From assembly GCA_036346225.1 (NCBI GenBank), contig JARFIW010000884.1:3037001-3101000 (forward strand): DNA of 64,000 nucleotides. The letters run 5' to 3'. Every line of letters starts with the position of its first letter. Positions within the stretch are counted from its first letter, which is position 1. A model generated the notes under the pieces. That model made no database searches. It was not told the origin of the DNA and worked only from the letters and a program-made list of their open reading frames with translations. Made by a program: the position numbers and the translations under genes. Origin of the DNA: Platerodrilus igneus. Lineage: Eukaryota; Arthropoda; Insecta; Coleoptera; Lycidae. Of this stretch, positions 32,153 to 43,379 are shown piece by piece.

Positions 32153-34357
32153 TATTGTAAAACAAGTAGATATGGGATGTTTACCAATCACAAGTAAGTA
32201 ATTCAGGGTGTCCAGGATAGGCGTGTACAGTATACGGAAATCGGATACTACAAGACAAGTAACGTTGGTTAAATGGGACAAAAGTTTTTTATCGACCGGG
32301 AAACACTAATTAAAAAAGAAAATCCAGTTATGTCGTTTACTTTTTAGGATATAAAAAAGAATCTGGAAGTTGTCAGATTCTACCATTATCAATAACTTCC
32401 TTAGTTATAACTTTTTTCAAATATGTTGTAACATTTTTGACGAGACTTGTAAATAGATATATTCTTTGGTTTATTACACTTAGTGTACTAATTGTTTGAT
32501 TCCATGATTGATTCTTTGATATTAATTACTATCCAAACGTTTGTAGTATTATCCAATTAGGAGCCGTATTATTTAAAATAAATAATAGAAGTGCATGCTT
32601 TATAAAAGATTGTTTAAATTTTGTTCAATTGACAAGTAACAAAAGGTCGCTTCGTCAGTACGTCAAATCGGACGGCATTGGCTTTCGGTTTTTGAACAAG
32701 AAAAAAAGGGTTTGGCTAAGAGTGCAGCGTGTAATATGCAAATTGCCATTTTAGATTTGCATATTTAGATGGGAAGGTCCCATATAAGCTATGCTTTCTT
32801 TGCTAACGGTAATCAGGTACAAGATATTAGGTTCATGTTCTAATTTAATTTTATTTACAGCGTAATTTTTACGGAAGGTTTTAAAAAGATTATAGTGCCA
32901 CGAGGTCAGCTCCTTCTAGATGCATATGGAGTCCTGATTTACGTCGTGTCAGTTTATTGGTTTGTGGATGATGAGAAATAAATTCAATTAGCAAGTCATC
33001 TTCCAAAAGTAAAGAATAGCAGCATAAATATTCAATATGTTAATAATTTGCAGTTCCGGATGTTTCTGTAAAATGTTTGATTGAATTTGAAACATATAGC
33101 GTTGGCGTGTGTCTTGCGACTTTTCAACATCTGTATAACAATTAAAGGTAAGCGATTTGTCATCCGGTGGCCTATTCGCTTTTAAGTTTAATAAGAAAAT
33201 CAGTAACACGTTGCGAGCAACTCGGCCTAGCAAATATTGCTCTATGCAATAAGAATTTCCTATAAGTATTAATATTTAAAATTAAAGTACTAATTGTAAT
33301 GTAAAACTAGTTTGCATTGCATATTTTTAATTTAAAATATAGAATACTAGTACTTGTATCAAGGAGGTTATGAGCTCGAACATATATGTCTGGATATTGA
33401 AGAACTCAATAAATTATTTTATATAAAAAGTAACTGTTCCTTTTATGTTTTAGTAGAGAAAGTATTTTTCACTAAAATTAAATTTGCAGCCACTTTGTGA
33501 AAGCCCTAGATTTTAATGAATATTTGCTGTATATTTTGCAAATAAAAACAATTAATCATAAAAAAGAATACAAATGTATTAAACGAGTAATTCAAACCTA
33601 GCTACGTCGGAAGACTGTCTTTCTTTTAACAACTTGTTTTAGAGGAAAGGGTTTTTGTAGTCACAGCCCATTTCAGGGCGAGTTTAACAAAATACCTTTC
33701 AATGTGAAAACATCTTTAAGGCAACATTATATGGTAAATAAGAACACGCATTTCGTATTCGTATTCAGTCATTCGTTCAACAGCGGACGTTATAACGTCT
33801 GTTTTTCTGCTAGGCGTCATCTTTGATTTCTTATAATCGAGGCGGTTGTTTTTGTGCTGAATTCAAATATGTTAAATATTTAGATGTTTTATTAACAATT
33901 ATTATAACAAAACCACAACTTGTCTTGAAAAACGGTAACTATCATTTATAAAAGTGTATCTAATTGGCTTGATTTTTTTTTTAAAAACTGCTAGTGTTGT
34001 TATATTAATAAGTATCTCATTTATTTTATAAATTAAACAAAATAACACCTTAACCTATTTATTGAACTAGATAAAACATGCTATAACAAATGTTCAAATA
34101 GATAATTTCCCTTATTCCATCCATTTGCACTGTGCTACGTATCTATAGGCGGAAGAAAAGTAAATACCAGGCTAACTACCAAACGCGGAGAGTGGGGGGA
34201 TTCGCCTACATACTAAAAAAAAACCCAAAAAAAACACGTCGCCCACGATTATCTATTAACAGTAAAAATAAATGTAGGATTCTGTACAAACAAGCAAAAG
34301 AAATAATTTAAGCGTTACTATTTCAAAGCAAACAATTAGGTGATATTAACAATTTAG
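32153..34357. other. Intergenic, no recognised gene
   Basis: AT-rich DNA without long ORFs or recognisable repeats. Short A and C runs occur near 34205-34240. I see nothing supportable in it. Confidence 0.5.
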
Positions 34358-34359
34358 TA

Positions 34360-35672
34360 CAGTATTGCCCGAAATAAACAGTACTGAAACTAAATTGGCG
34401 GTGTTTTTATGCGTGCGCTGTCACACTCAAGTTAGCTAGTATAGACCTGTCAAGTAAACCTCAAACAAGTAATTAGTAGGGCCTAATTGTTAAAAATGGT
34501 GTTAAGTACAGAGGAGAAAGTGTTTCTGGTAGAGCATTATTTTCGTTCATACGGAATCGGCCGACATAATGGTGCAAGTTTGCTATACGTGTCTGATCAA
34601 TTCACACAAAGGTTTAATAAACGTTCTCCAAGTAATGCTGTAATTTTGAAGGTTATTGAAAAGTTTAGAAATACAGGTAGTGTATTGTGCCAACGAAAAG
34701 GAAACTCAGGGCGTCCCAGGACAGTTAACAACAACAATAACCATGAACGTGTTTTGAGCAAATCTTAGAAAATTCGAAAGTCAGCCAGGCAAGGACAGCG
34801 TTACAACTTGATTTAAAAGAACTTCCTTTCAAAGAATCCTGAAGGAGCTGGGTACATTTTCGTATGTGATTCAAGTACATCAACAACTACATCCTCGGGA
34901 TTATCGCAGTAGAGTGGAATATTGCGCCAGAATTCTCGCGTTACAGTATGAAAATCCTGAATTTTTGAAAAATGTTTGGTTTTCAGACGAAGCACATTTT
35001 CACTTGTCAGGCTATGTGAATCGTCGCACAAATCGATTTCTGGGCTTTGCCAGACCCGATGAGGTTCAAGAGGTTCCTTTACATAGTGAAAAAGTGAGTG
35101 TCTGGTGTGCTGTTTCTGGACACGGAATCATTGGTCCGTACTTTATCGAAGAGAATGGTAGGCAAGTCACACTTAATCAACAGAGGTACAGACAAATTTT
35201 AACACGATTTATCTCTGATCTACGTCAATTCTGTCGTGCACGTAACTTGGCATTTCGAAACCAATTTTTTCAGCAGGACGGGGCAACTTGCCATACTGCT
35301 GCCGCAATTCGTCAATTTCTTCAAGAACATGTTCCAAGCAAATTCATATCACGATTTACTGACTTCCCTTATCCTTCACATTCTCCAGACCTCACACCTC
35401 CAGACGCATACATTTGGGGCATGGCTAAAAATGCCGTTTTCAAACGGGCACCACAAACCATCGATGAATTAAAGGATGTCGTTAGAGTCTTCTTCGCAGC
35501 ATTGAGACAACCCTTATTCAATAACATGACCAGAAACTTAGAACATCGTTATGAAGTCTGTCTCGAACGAGGAGGTGCACATTTAGAACATATAATAAAG
35601 TGTCAATAATATGTATTTTTTAAATATACAAAACAATTACAATTTCAGTACTGTTTATTTAGGGCAATACTG
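34360..35672 (+). mobile_element. Mariner-superfamily DNA transposon (DD41D type), decayed
   Basis: The 30-bp terminal inverted repeats CAGTATTGCCC...CAGTACTGAAA (34360-34389 and 35643-35672) differ at one position. TA dinucleotides flank both ends (34358-34359 and 35673-35674), the target duplication of the Tc1/mariner superfamily. The 1.31-kb body carries one transposase gene. Counting 41 residues between the second and third catalytic aspartates places it near the DD41D (rosa-like) group. Confidence 0.9.
34497..35609 (+). pseudogene. DD41D mariner-like transposase, two frameshifts
   Basis: The N-terminal part (M at 34497, MVLSTEEKVFLVEHYFRS) is a helix-turn-helix DNA-binding region ending GNSGRPRTV. 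Two single-base shifts between about 34755 and 34845 break the frame. Matching residues continue as QILENSKVS, then TSFQRILKELGTFSY, and the catalytic part is open to 35609. Catalytic residues are all present: D in VWFSDEAHFHLSG (near 34987), D in FFQQDGATCHTA (near 35279) and D in SPDLTPPDAYIWG (near 35405). The enzyme would cut and paste the element at TA sites. As read it is inactive, but only two small indels separate it from an open frame. Confidence 0.85.
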
Positions 35673-35674
35673 TA

Positions 35675-36090
35675 CTTTAGATACGAAGTGCGCATCTCCT
35701 ATTTTGCACAAAATAAAATTAATCAATAGTAAATAAACATGTGAGTTTTGTCAAGCGTTTTTAAAATTTCACCTATTTATATTTTGTTAAAATTTTGTCT
35801 GCTTTATGTCTAATTGGTGTGTGGGGAAACGTTTCTGCTACTCCCCAATATTACCTCACTTTGTACTAAAGATTTGTTATATTGCTTTTAACGTTGTTAT
35901 ATTATATAGATTATTCCCAACAGTTTTTTTTTTTATTCTACAAAGTACTGAACAATTTATACTTGATCCGTATGCTATGCTTTTTTCTTTGTTTCAGGTT
36001 TGCAGGACTAATTTATTTTATTTCAGGTTTGCTATTCTAATTTTTCTATTGCAGGTACTGTTACTAATTCCTTACAGCCGCGTACCTTAG
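35675..36090. other. AT-rich spacer
   Basis: No gene recognised. Several CAGG acceptor-like sites (about 35996, 36025 and 36052) occur shortly before the next coding-like stretch. Confidence 0.4.
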
Positions 36091-36927
36091 ATGTTGGTTT
36101 GCTTTCTACACCCCCCCCCCACTCTCCGATTGAGCCCGGTCCTTTCTTTGTTTTTCTTTGTGTTACGTACGGCTACGAGCCAACGTAACATAAATTTGAC
36201 GAACCAACGTGGCTGGCCCGATAATAACGTCACATGTTTGTCAAGCATTTTTAACAATGGTACATCACACCTGCAGAGCGATAATATCGCTTCGCAGCAA
36301 CAAACAATAGTTCTACAGGTCAATGTTTCTTATCACGTAACTACACCAAACACTAATACGGAATATGCCATTGATATACACAAAAGAAAACAAGTTGTAT
36401 ACCTGTATGAGTCTGGATACATAGCTTGCAAGCCGTCGGGGGTGAGTCAGCACAGCAATGCCACGGCCGTCAAGATCTGTTTACCCTGTTACCATAACGG
36501 CACTAGCGATCTACAGGCAACGGGAGTTGATCTGAGGCAAAGAACAGTTGGGCATTCATACAAAAAAGAACCAATCTGGCCTCCAGCTAAGAGCAATACA
36601 CGTAAGATACCTCCTAGTTGTCGAACAAAAAAAAACAAACGTGCTTTGCTTTTGAAATACGGTGACGAATGATGTAGAAAATATTTCGACGCACAAGCTG
36701 CAAAATCAAATTCAACATTGGTTCAAAATAACACGAATTCGAACTGCAAATCCTCGCTTATCGAAGCGCGATTAAAACAGGATAACACGATATTATTGGA
36801 TAGTGCGCGACCTTATTTCAACAAGTTTTACATTGGAACAATAGAGAAAACCATTATACGCGGTCGTAATGTATACCAAGATAACGGGTACCTAAAACAG
36901 GATATAAACTATTTAATTGTAGCATAA
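36091..36927 (+). pseudogene. Unidentified decayed coding region, one in-frame stop
   Basis: One frame stays open from 36091 to 36672 (193 aa) and, after a single TGA, continues open to 36927. The N-terminus is hydrophobic (LSPVLSLFFFVL, possibly a signal peptide). Two diverged internal repeats start CLSSIFNNGTSHLQ and CLPCYHNGTSDLQ, about 77 residues apart. They are similar in protein but much less so in DNA, which suggests they were once selected as protein. A poly-C run near 36108-36120 lies within the first codons, so the true start may be later. Base composition is less AT-rich than the flanks. I do not recognise a family. A transposon or old viral relic, or a lineage-specific gene, are all possible. 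Confidence 0.4.
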
Positions 36928-37075
36928 ATTTGTCGTTTCAAAACAACTAGATTTATGTTGAGGAACTATTAGAGAGCGTATTTATTATTAATTATGCTGA
37001 AGGATTTAACAGATTACCGGATATCTAAAACCAGGCATAGACTATTTAATTTATCGAATAAATTTTTGTTTTTAA

Positions 37076-37261
37076 AAGCAAAAGGAATTTGAGTTAACCA
37101 CGGAAATTTTAAAAGCAAAATTGGAACGTAACAACTGTATACATCAACACTTTACTCAATGTTCTAAGATAAATTGCTCTGAATGTATGTCTTATTGCGA
37201 TTTATATTGCGATTTGTATTGTAACATTTTCAAAAACTCCTACTCTATTATGCAATATTAA
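37076..37261 (+). pseudogene. Short cysteine-rich reading frame, unidentified
   Basis: A 61-codon open stretch starting after a stop at 37073 contains eight cysteines in about 30 residues (NCIHQHFTQCSKINCSEC, then YCDLYCDLYC). Just upstream, GYLKPGIDYLI (37019-37051) resembles GYLKQDINYLI at the end of the preceding region (36889-36921), so a segment of about 130 bp is repeated in tandem. It is probably part of the same decayed gene. Function unknown. Confidence 0.3.
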
Positions 37262-38499
37262 GGTATATCCGTATACTATATTAGTATCGGCGTTTGCTTA
37301 TAGAATAAACATATGTAGAATTTGATAATACGCTATATATAACGCTCTAATCTTCTGAACCATATTTCCTGCAATCTCTATAAGTCTTCTTCAACATACG
37401 TTTCTTATAGATGAACAAGCAAGACGTCACGAAGTACAAGTATCAGACAGGTTAAAGTGCCCTTCGTAAACTTGAAGCACGACTTTAAAAACTGTGGAAA
37501 ATCTAATTTTCCGTTCTAACCAATGGCTCGTATAAAATAAATACAAGATTTCATTTAATATCTTTTTACAGCACATTTAAGCATTAAAATCTTTAGAAAA
37601 AACGTTATAATGGTTTTATATTATTAACGTTTTACATAATTTAAGAGCTAACATCTTTAGAAATAATGATTTTATTTTGCTATATACAATTTATGAATTA
37701 ACTACATAATTAGTTTATCTAATTAGACATCGTGTAGTTGTAATTTTGTGAGAAATAATCACCTATTTCTACGCTAAAAACTGTGGGGAGGATTTAAGAT
37801 CGTATGTTGTGTTCTTTTGAAGCTCATTCCGAAGCCTAGATGTTCGCGGAACACGTGGATTGTACCTGTTTATGGTTTGTTAAAAAAAGTTTCTTCAATA
37901 GATGGGTAAGTTAAATATGTTACTTTGTTTGTTTGCCGAACTGAAAACACAAGCGTAACGTTTGGTTATCACTAGAAATTTCCTTTGGTTGTACAGTTGT
38001 TTTTAAAGATCTTAATACACATTTATTTAAAATGTTCAAGAACCAAAATTACCATAACAACTTTATTAAATGTAGCGAGCTTTTAGTATTTGCTTTTAAA
38101 GAGCAACCATATGATACTTGACAACTTTTGTTTCCTTATATTGCAAATTTGATTCATAACTATCTTAATATAGTGTTTAGGTAACTTTGTGTTAGTTATA
38201 TTTCAATATTAGAAGTATCTCGGCAAATAAAGTTTGAAATGAATTTTGTTTTAATAAACTCACATGTAAATTTGTACGGAAGGCAGATCTGACTTTCATA
38301 TGTGAATCACTATTAATTAAGTTAATAACTTAAAGATTTAAGATTTGGTGATTGATTTAAAAACTGCTATCAAATATTTTATCCTTTATCATATAATTTA
38401 AATATAATTCTTTCTGCTAAACTAAACTGAATTTAATCTTCGAAATTTTTTGTCTAAACAGAGAAACTAGATGCGTAATATTGAATTCAGTAATATTGA
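37262..38499. other. Intergenic, no recognised gene
   Basis: AT-rich, with stops in all frames. No feature seen. Confidence 0.5.
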
Positions 38500-39530
38500 A
38501 ACGAAATTTTCTAAGAACTTTGAACAAGGAAATTTCCTTAAGTAGACATAGACATAAAGCAAAGGGAATGCTGTACAGCGCCGAAGAATGAGCATCCAAA
38601 TTCGCAGAAGTTCTCCAAAAGCGGTTTCAAAAAATCTAACAACCGACAATACATTCAACAACTTCATAGACACAGCCGTAGATCACATGCTTCGAGCACC
38701 GGCAGAAAACGACATCCAACACATCACTCCACAAGAGATAAAACAAGCTATCAATAGACAAAGTAACAGAAAAGCCCCAGGAAAAGACGAAATTACGCAC
38801 ATGTCTCTAAAACACATCACAAAGAAGACGCTGGCGTTCATCATAAAAATCTTTAACAGCATCATCAGCCACAAATATTACCCAGGTGCATGAAAAACGG
38901 CAATAGTGGTCATGATTCCAAAACCAGGGAAGAAGAGGATGGACGCCGAAAACTACAGGCCAATCTCCATACTGAGCATGATATCCAAAATCTTCGAACG
39001 ATTACTACTGATAAGATCGAAACCACTGCTGTAAGACCGATTAGAACAATACGGAGCAACAGCACTCCACCACATTACAAGCCACCCGGATAATAAACAA
39101 CATATCCACCAACTGCAACCGAGAACTAACCACAGTCGCCATTGCCCTGGACATCAAAAACGCCTTCGACAAAGTATGAATCAATGGACTGCTGTTTAAG
39201 CTTGCCACCATCCACAACCTTTCGACGCCTTACATCCAGTTAATACAAAGATACCTGACTGACAGGAAGATACAGGTGATGTAGAAGACATCCTGTCATC
39301 AGAAACACCCGACACAGCCGACGTTCCACAAGCAGGGTGCCTTTCACCGACACTATTTAATATATACATCCAAGACCTACCATGCCTCCAAAAAGTCTTC
39401 TTTGCCATGTACGCAGACGATACCCTGCTGCTGACAACCGGACGAAACCCTAAGGAAACAACAGTCAAAATGCAAAGACATCTCGACACACTACCGGATT
39501 GGTTCCAACAGTGGGAAATCAAATTAAACG
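38500..39530 (+). pseudogene. Jockey-type LINE reverse transcriptase fragment
   Basis: In several frames this reads the N-terminal RT part: LYSAEE near 38570, ITPQEIKQAI, RKAPGKDEITHMSLKH near 38770, IPKPGKKRMDAENYRPISILS near 38920-38985 and ALDIKNAFD-like sequence near 39150. PQAGCLSPTLFNIYIQDLP follows, then the catalytic YADDT at 39410-39424 and WFQQWEIKLN at the end. The AENYRPIS and QAG.LSP.L motifs fit the Jockey clade. The 5' endonuclease and the 3' end are missing, and at least five frameshifts or stops are present. Inactive fragment. Confidence 0.8.
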
Positions 39531-40317
39531 TTCAGAATTTGTGTTCATCTGTGGTATTTATTTATTTGTGATTTGAGTTTAAGATTCAATTTAAAATAAT
39601 GGTGTTTAAGTGTTCCATTGCTGGTTGTAGCACTAATGTAAATAAAAAATGTTTATTGTTGTGAATATTAAACTTATAAAAAGCACTTATAGGGATTTCA
39701 AGGTCATATTTTAAATTATCATTTCTTGCCTCATTTCATAATACTGTAAGTACAATTTTTGAAATGTTGACAAACGATTTCACTTAACAAACAAATTTTG
39801 TTTTATTTAGAAGAGTTTGTTTTCTGTACCATTAACATAATTACATAAAAAAACGTCCTTGAAATCTTCATAGTGCATTTCACAAACCTGTAGTCCTAAC
39901 ATGCCAGAAAAATTTGAATTTGGCGCCAATGAAGATGCTTCATACTCGCATCGCGAGTGGCGCTCATTATGGTTTTGCAATAATATAGGGAGTTGCTTAT
40001 CTATACCTACTTACTAATCTATGGTGACATTTGACCGTAATTTTCGATGTGTCAACTGTATGCATTATTATGGAACGTATATATCAATGTATTTAAATCA
40101 ATTTTCTGAAATTTTAATCTCAATTCTTAATTTTCACGGGCGTAGATGTTGCATGTAATTAATGTATACTGATTATTGCTCTTGCTACCTGATTCATGTT
40201 TCACATTGGAATTTTTGTCATGTAAATACTCTGGAAATACTACCTTCAAAAGCATAACTTGCATACAGCATTTGTGTTAAAAGGAAAAGGTCTAGAAATA
40301 AATTTATATGTAAATAA
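39531..40317. other. Spacer with a THAP-like N-terminal scrap
   Basis: At 39600 a frame opens MVFKCSIAGCSTNVNKK and stops after 22 codons. The CX4C spacing after a short start resembles the beginning of a THAP zinc finger (as in P-element transposases), but the rest is absent. Otherwise the sequence is AT-rich. Confidence 0.3.
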
Positions 40318-40587
40318 TAAGAAACGATAGAAGGTAAGATATAGGAACCTACATTCCTAAAAGAGAAACGATACACACACACACACCACAGATATATGTT
40401 CTTGGCTTCAGCTCTCGTGGCTTAATGGCGTTTTATAATACCGTGCACACTCCGCTATTCACTCTGCGCAGGCACGACTCGGGGACGACGGAAATTGACA
40501 TTTTTTAAGTTAAAAATATCCGCGGGAATTTATTTACAAATTAAAGCTAACTCTAAAAATGTACATTGCCAAATTTCGCATGTAACA
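40318..40587 (-). repeat. 3' LTR of Gypsy A copy 2
   Basis: Matches 47286-47551. It includes a (CA)n stretch near 40374-40388, longer than in the 5' LTR. It ends inward at TGTTAC (reverse of GTAACA at 40582-40587). Confidence 0.75.
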
Positions 40588-42450
40588 ATCGCGGCAAAGC
40601 CATAAAAGAAAAAATCTTAAAAAAAAAGACTTTTAGCACCGTAGAAACTTAAAGTCTAAAACCTACTTACTTACATATAAACTAACTTACATTATAGTAA
40701 ATGTTTATTTTGGGCGCCACCTGGTTTTTTCAACCGATAACGCGTCTTGCGAGTAACCAGGAAACGGAATGTTTAGTCCCAAGTTTATCGAACTACATCT
40801 ATAAGTGCACACACGAGTATTTGATGTGGCGCAGTTATAATCGATGCACAAATTTGTCGGAAAGCACGAAATAAAACTATAACTAAAACAAATGCGACAA
40901 GTCACGTAACATATATACAATAACTAAAGCTAACGTTACAGTTTTTTAAGTGCACACGCACATAAGCATTGCATTTAAACTTTTTACTTTGGCAAAAAAA
41001 TGCCCAAATTTTAAAATGCCCAATAGAGCATGTTACTATACATTTTAACAAATTTTTATGTATTGGTACGTTGGCTTAATAAACAATACGCATGAAAACT
41101 TTTTAATGACGTGGTAGTGAATTAACAAATTTACCAACAGTACCATCTTACTAATATCTTACGTTTCTAACCTAACAAATTACATTGCTACCATCAGGTT
41201 AGTTTCTTCACTCAATACACAAAAATTTCCTAAGTCTGATTATAAATACCAAACGTTAGGACACAAAAGAAAGTAAGGCAAAATCTCAAGTTATTACTAA
41301 AGATAATAGGTAAGATAGAGATATTAAGATAAAACTAGATAACAATAGATCGATCCAAAACGTCCCAGCCCGCTAAGGCATACTACAACTGTACACTTTA
41401 AAAATATAGCATAGAATTCACCAACTTACCAAGCCGTTTTGTCCTCCATCGTTAAGATACAAAAGAAAGTGGCTCCTTGAAGCCGTTACTCGGGATAGAT
41501 ACTCGTACCCCCTAGAAGAGAGCCACCTGTGAGGCAGGCCCGTTTGTAAAAACGGTACAAGGGACAGAAAAAAGGCATGTGGGTGCATATCTGCACCGGC
41601 GTTGAGCGATACGACAAGACACACAATTATTAACTTACACTCACACTCAGCGGCCACGTGTGGCTGACAGCGACACCGCATGACCTCACGAACGATTCCC
41701 AGAGACGTGGTCCGGGTGTCTGTAAAAACTACCCGCGCAATCACACGGTGACTAACGGAAATGAAAAGGCAATGGAGATATAGGAAATGTACAAAGAGGG
41801 AGGTAGGTATTTTGGAATGTACTAGTGGCACTTCCAGGTAGAAGAGAATAGAAGAATTCGATAAGATATCAATAAAAAACGATAGCACCTCACCACGAAG
41901 TTATATAAAAACAAAAAAATGTTTATATGTTCTGATGACTTAACAGAAGAAAAACAAGTAATGATATAAGATAAAGTGAGCGACTGCGATAGTTCAGAAG
42001 AAGAACGCACGGAATAGGAACTCCTAGTTTTGCAACTGCGAATATGGACTGTTTCTTACAAAGTCATAGGCCGCGTATCCTATGTGTATCCAAAGAAAAA
42101 AGCATCCACTCAACATCAGCTAAAACCAATCATAAGAATTTAATGAGTTACTCCAACCAAAGTTATAACAATCACCAAGAAATTAAACAACGTAAGACAA
42201 ATGCTGAAAAACAAAATAATATAATGCAGAAAATGTGCCAAAATTGATTAGATAAAGCAACAGAGTAATATGTATTGAGAGGCTAGATAATAAACAGATA
42301 TATGGCTGACAATAAATTCAAGGAAGAATTAATAGCCAGCAAAAAGATAAGTAAAATTAGGTAAATAAGGTAAAAGTGTAGGGGGTGAATGCTGTATGAG
42401 AAAAGAAACGAATAGATATGGGTAACAGATTCAGAACGGGAACAATTAAT
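40588..42450 (-). other. 3' region of Gypsy A copy 2
   Basis: It corresponds to 3268-6012 of copy 1, anchored by shared stretches such as GATTGGTTTTAGCTGATGTT and the accessory frame at 41888-41418. That frame is 156 aa here, with FYLEVPLVHSK, VSHRVIARVVFTDTR and REVMRCRCQ in common with copy 1. No domain is recognised. The frame's conservation in two copies suggests it may once have been translated, perhaps from a spliced RNA. Confidence 0.5.
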
Positions 42451-42458
42451 TAGCATTT

Positions 42459-43341
42459 GGGTCAGCAGAGAACGGTTTAAAGTCTTTGATATGCCACTTT
42501 CCTTGACGTTTTCCTTCGGTGTCTTAGAGTTTATAAATAAGTGGAGTAATAACACGTGTGACCTGACATAAATGAATTTTGGAGCTAATTTCGAAGAGAA
42601 TTTTTTAGTAGCATCAGAAAAGACATAATTCTTTTTCCAGACGTGTTCACCTAAAGCAAAAGAAATATCTCGTTTTCGCATATTGTAGAGATCCTTACTC
42701 TTTTCGTAAGCTTTTAACAAATTTTTTCTAAGTCATTGAAGATAGATGGTAATGATTGTTGGTCTTCGTCCCAGCGTACCCTTTCGTCAAATTCAATTAC
42801 GTTAGTATCATCAGGAACTGAACCGTAATAACTACCATCAATTGGCGTAATCTTCCAAAAACAAGGAATGAAGGAGTGAATTGGGTTGCTTCGTGTTTAG
42901 ATGCACGCAAAGCTTGAGCGATTTTAAAGATATTTTCATCCCATCTAGTGTGATCTGAATTGATATATGAGGAGATAGCAGTAATTAAAGTTCGATTTAC
43001 TCTTTCGGTAGGGTTTACCTGTGGATATATTTGGCGTTGAACCAAATTTTTTGTACTTTATAACTTTTAACCAAATTTTGAAAATCTTTTGAGATAAATT
43101 GCGCCCCATTATCACAGAGAATAATTTGGGGGACACCGAAGATAAGAAATACATTTTGTTCCAGAAATTTGATTATAGCGGAAGATGTGGCTTTAGTTAG
43201 AGGTTGTACAATAACAAATTTAGAAAACCAGTCTGTGACGACTAAAAGATATTGGTTACCTTTTTTTGATCGAGGGAGAGGTTCCAATAAGTCAAGTGAT
43301 ATTAATTGAAAGGGATAAGATACACGTTTGAAGTTACCCAT
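42459..43341 (-). pseudogene. Gypsy A2 integrase and pol C-terminus
   Basis: The integrase core begins at FQLISLDLLEPLPRS (43341 downward), with the first catalytic D in SLDLLEP, the second in ILCDNGAQF and the E in NPTERVNR (in a shifted frame). All three DDE residues are therefore visible. The C-terminal part follows (RWDENIFKIAQALRASKHE, then PSFLVFGR) and the pol end RQGKWHIKDFKPFSADPNAN at about 42460-42520. The upstream zinc-binding domain is missing because of the deletion at about 43385. At least two frameshifts (near 43030 and 42800) inactivate it. Confidence 0.75.
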
Positions 43342-43379
43342 TAAACCAGAACGAGCTTTTTAAGAACTTTTATGAGCCC

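Noticed and set aside
36091..37261. Endogenous viral element at 36-37 kb
   Set aside because: The cysteine-rich part and repeats are suggestive, but no viral domain can be named from the sequence. Left as unidentified.
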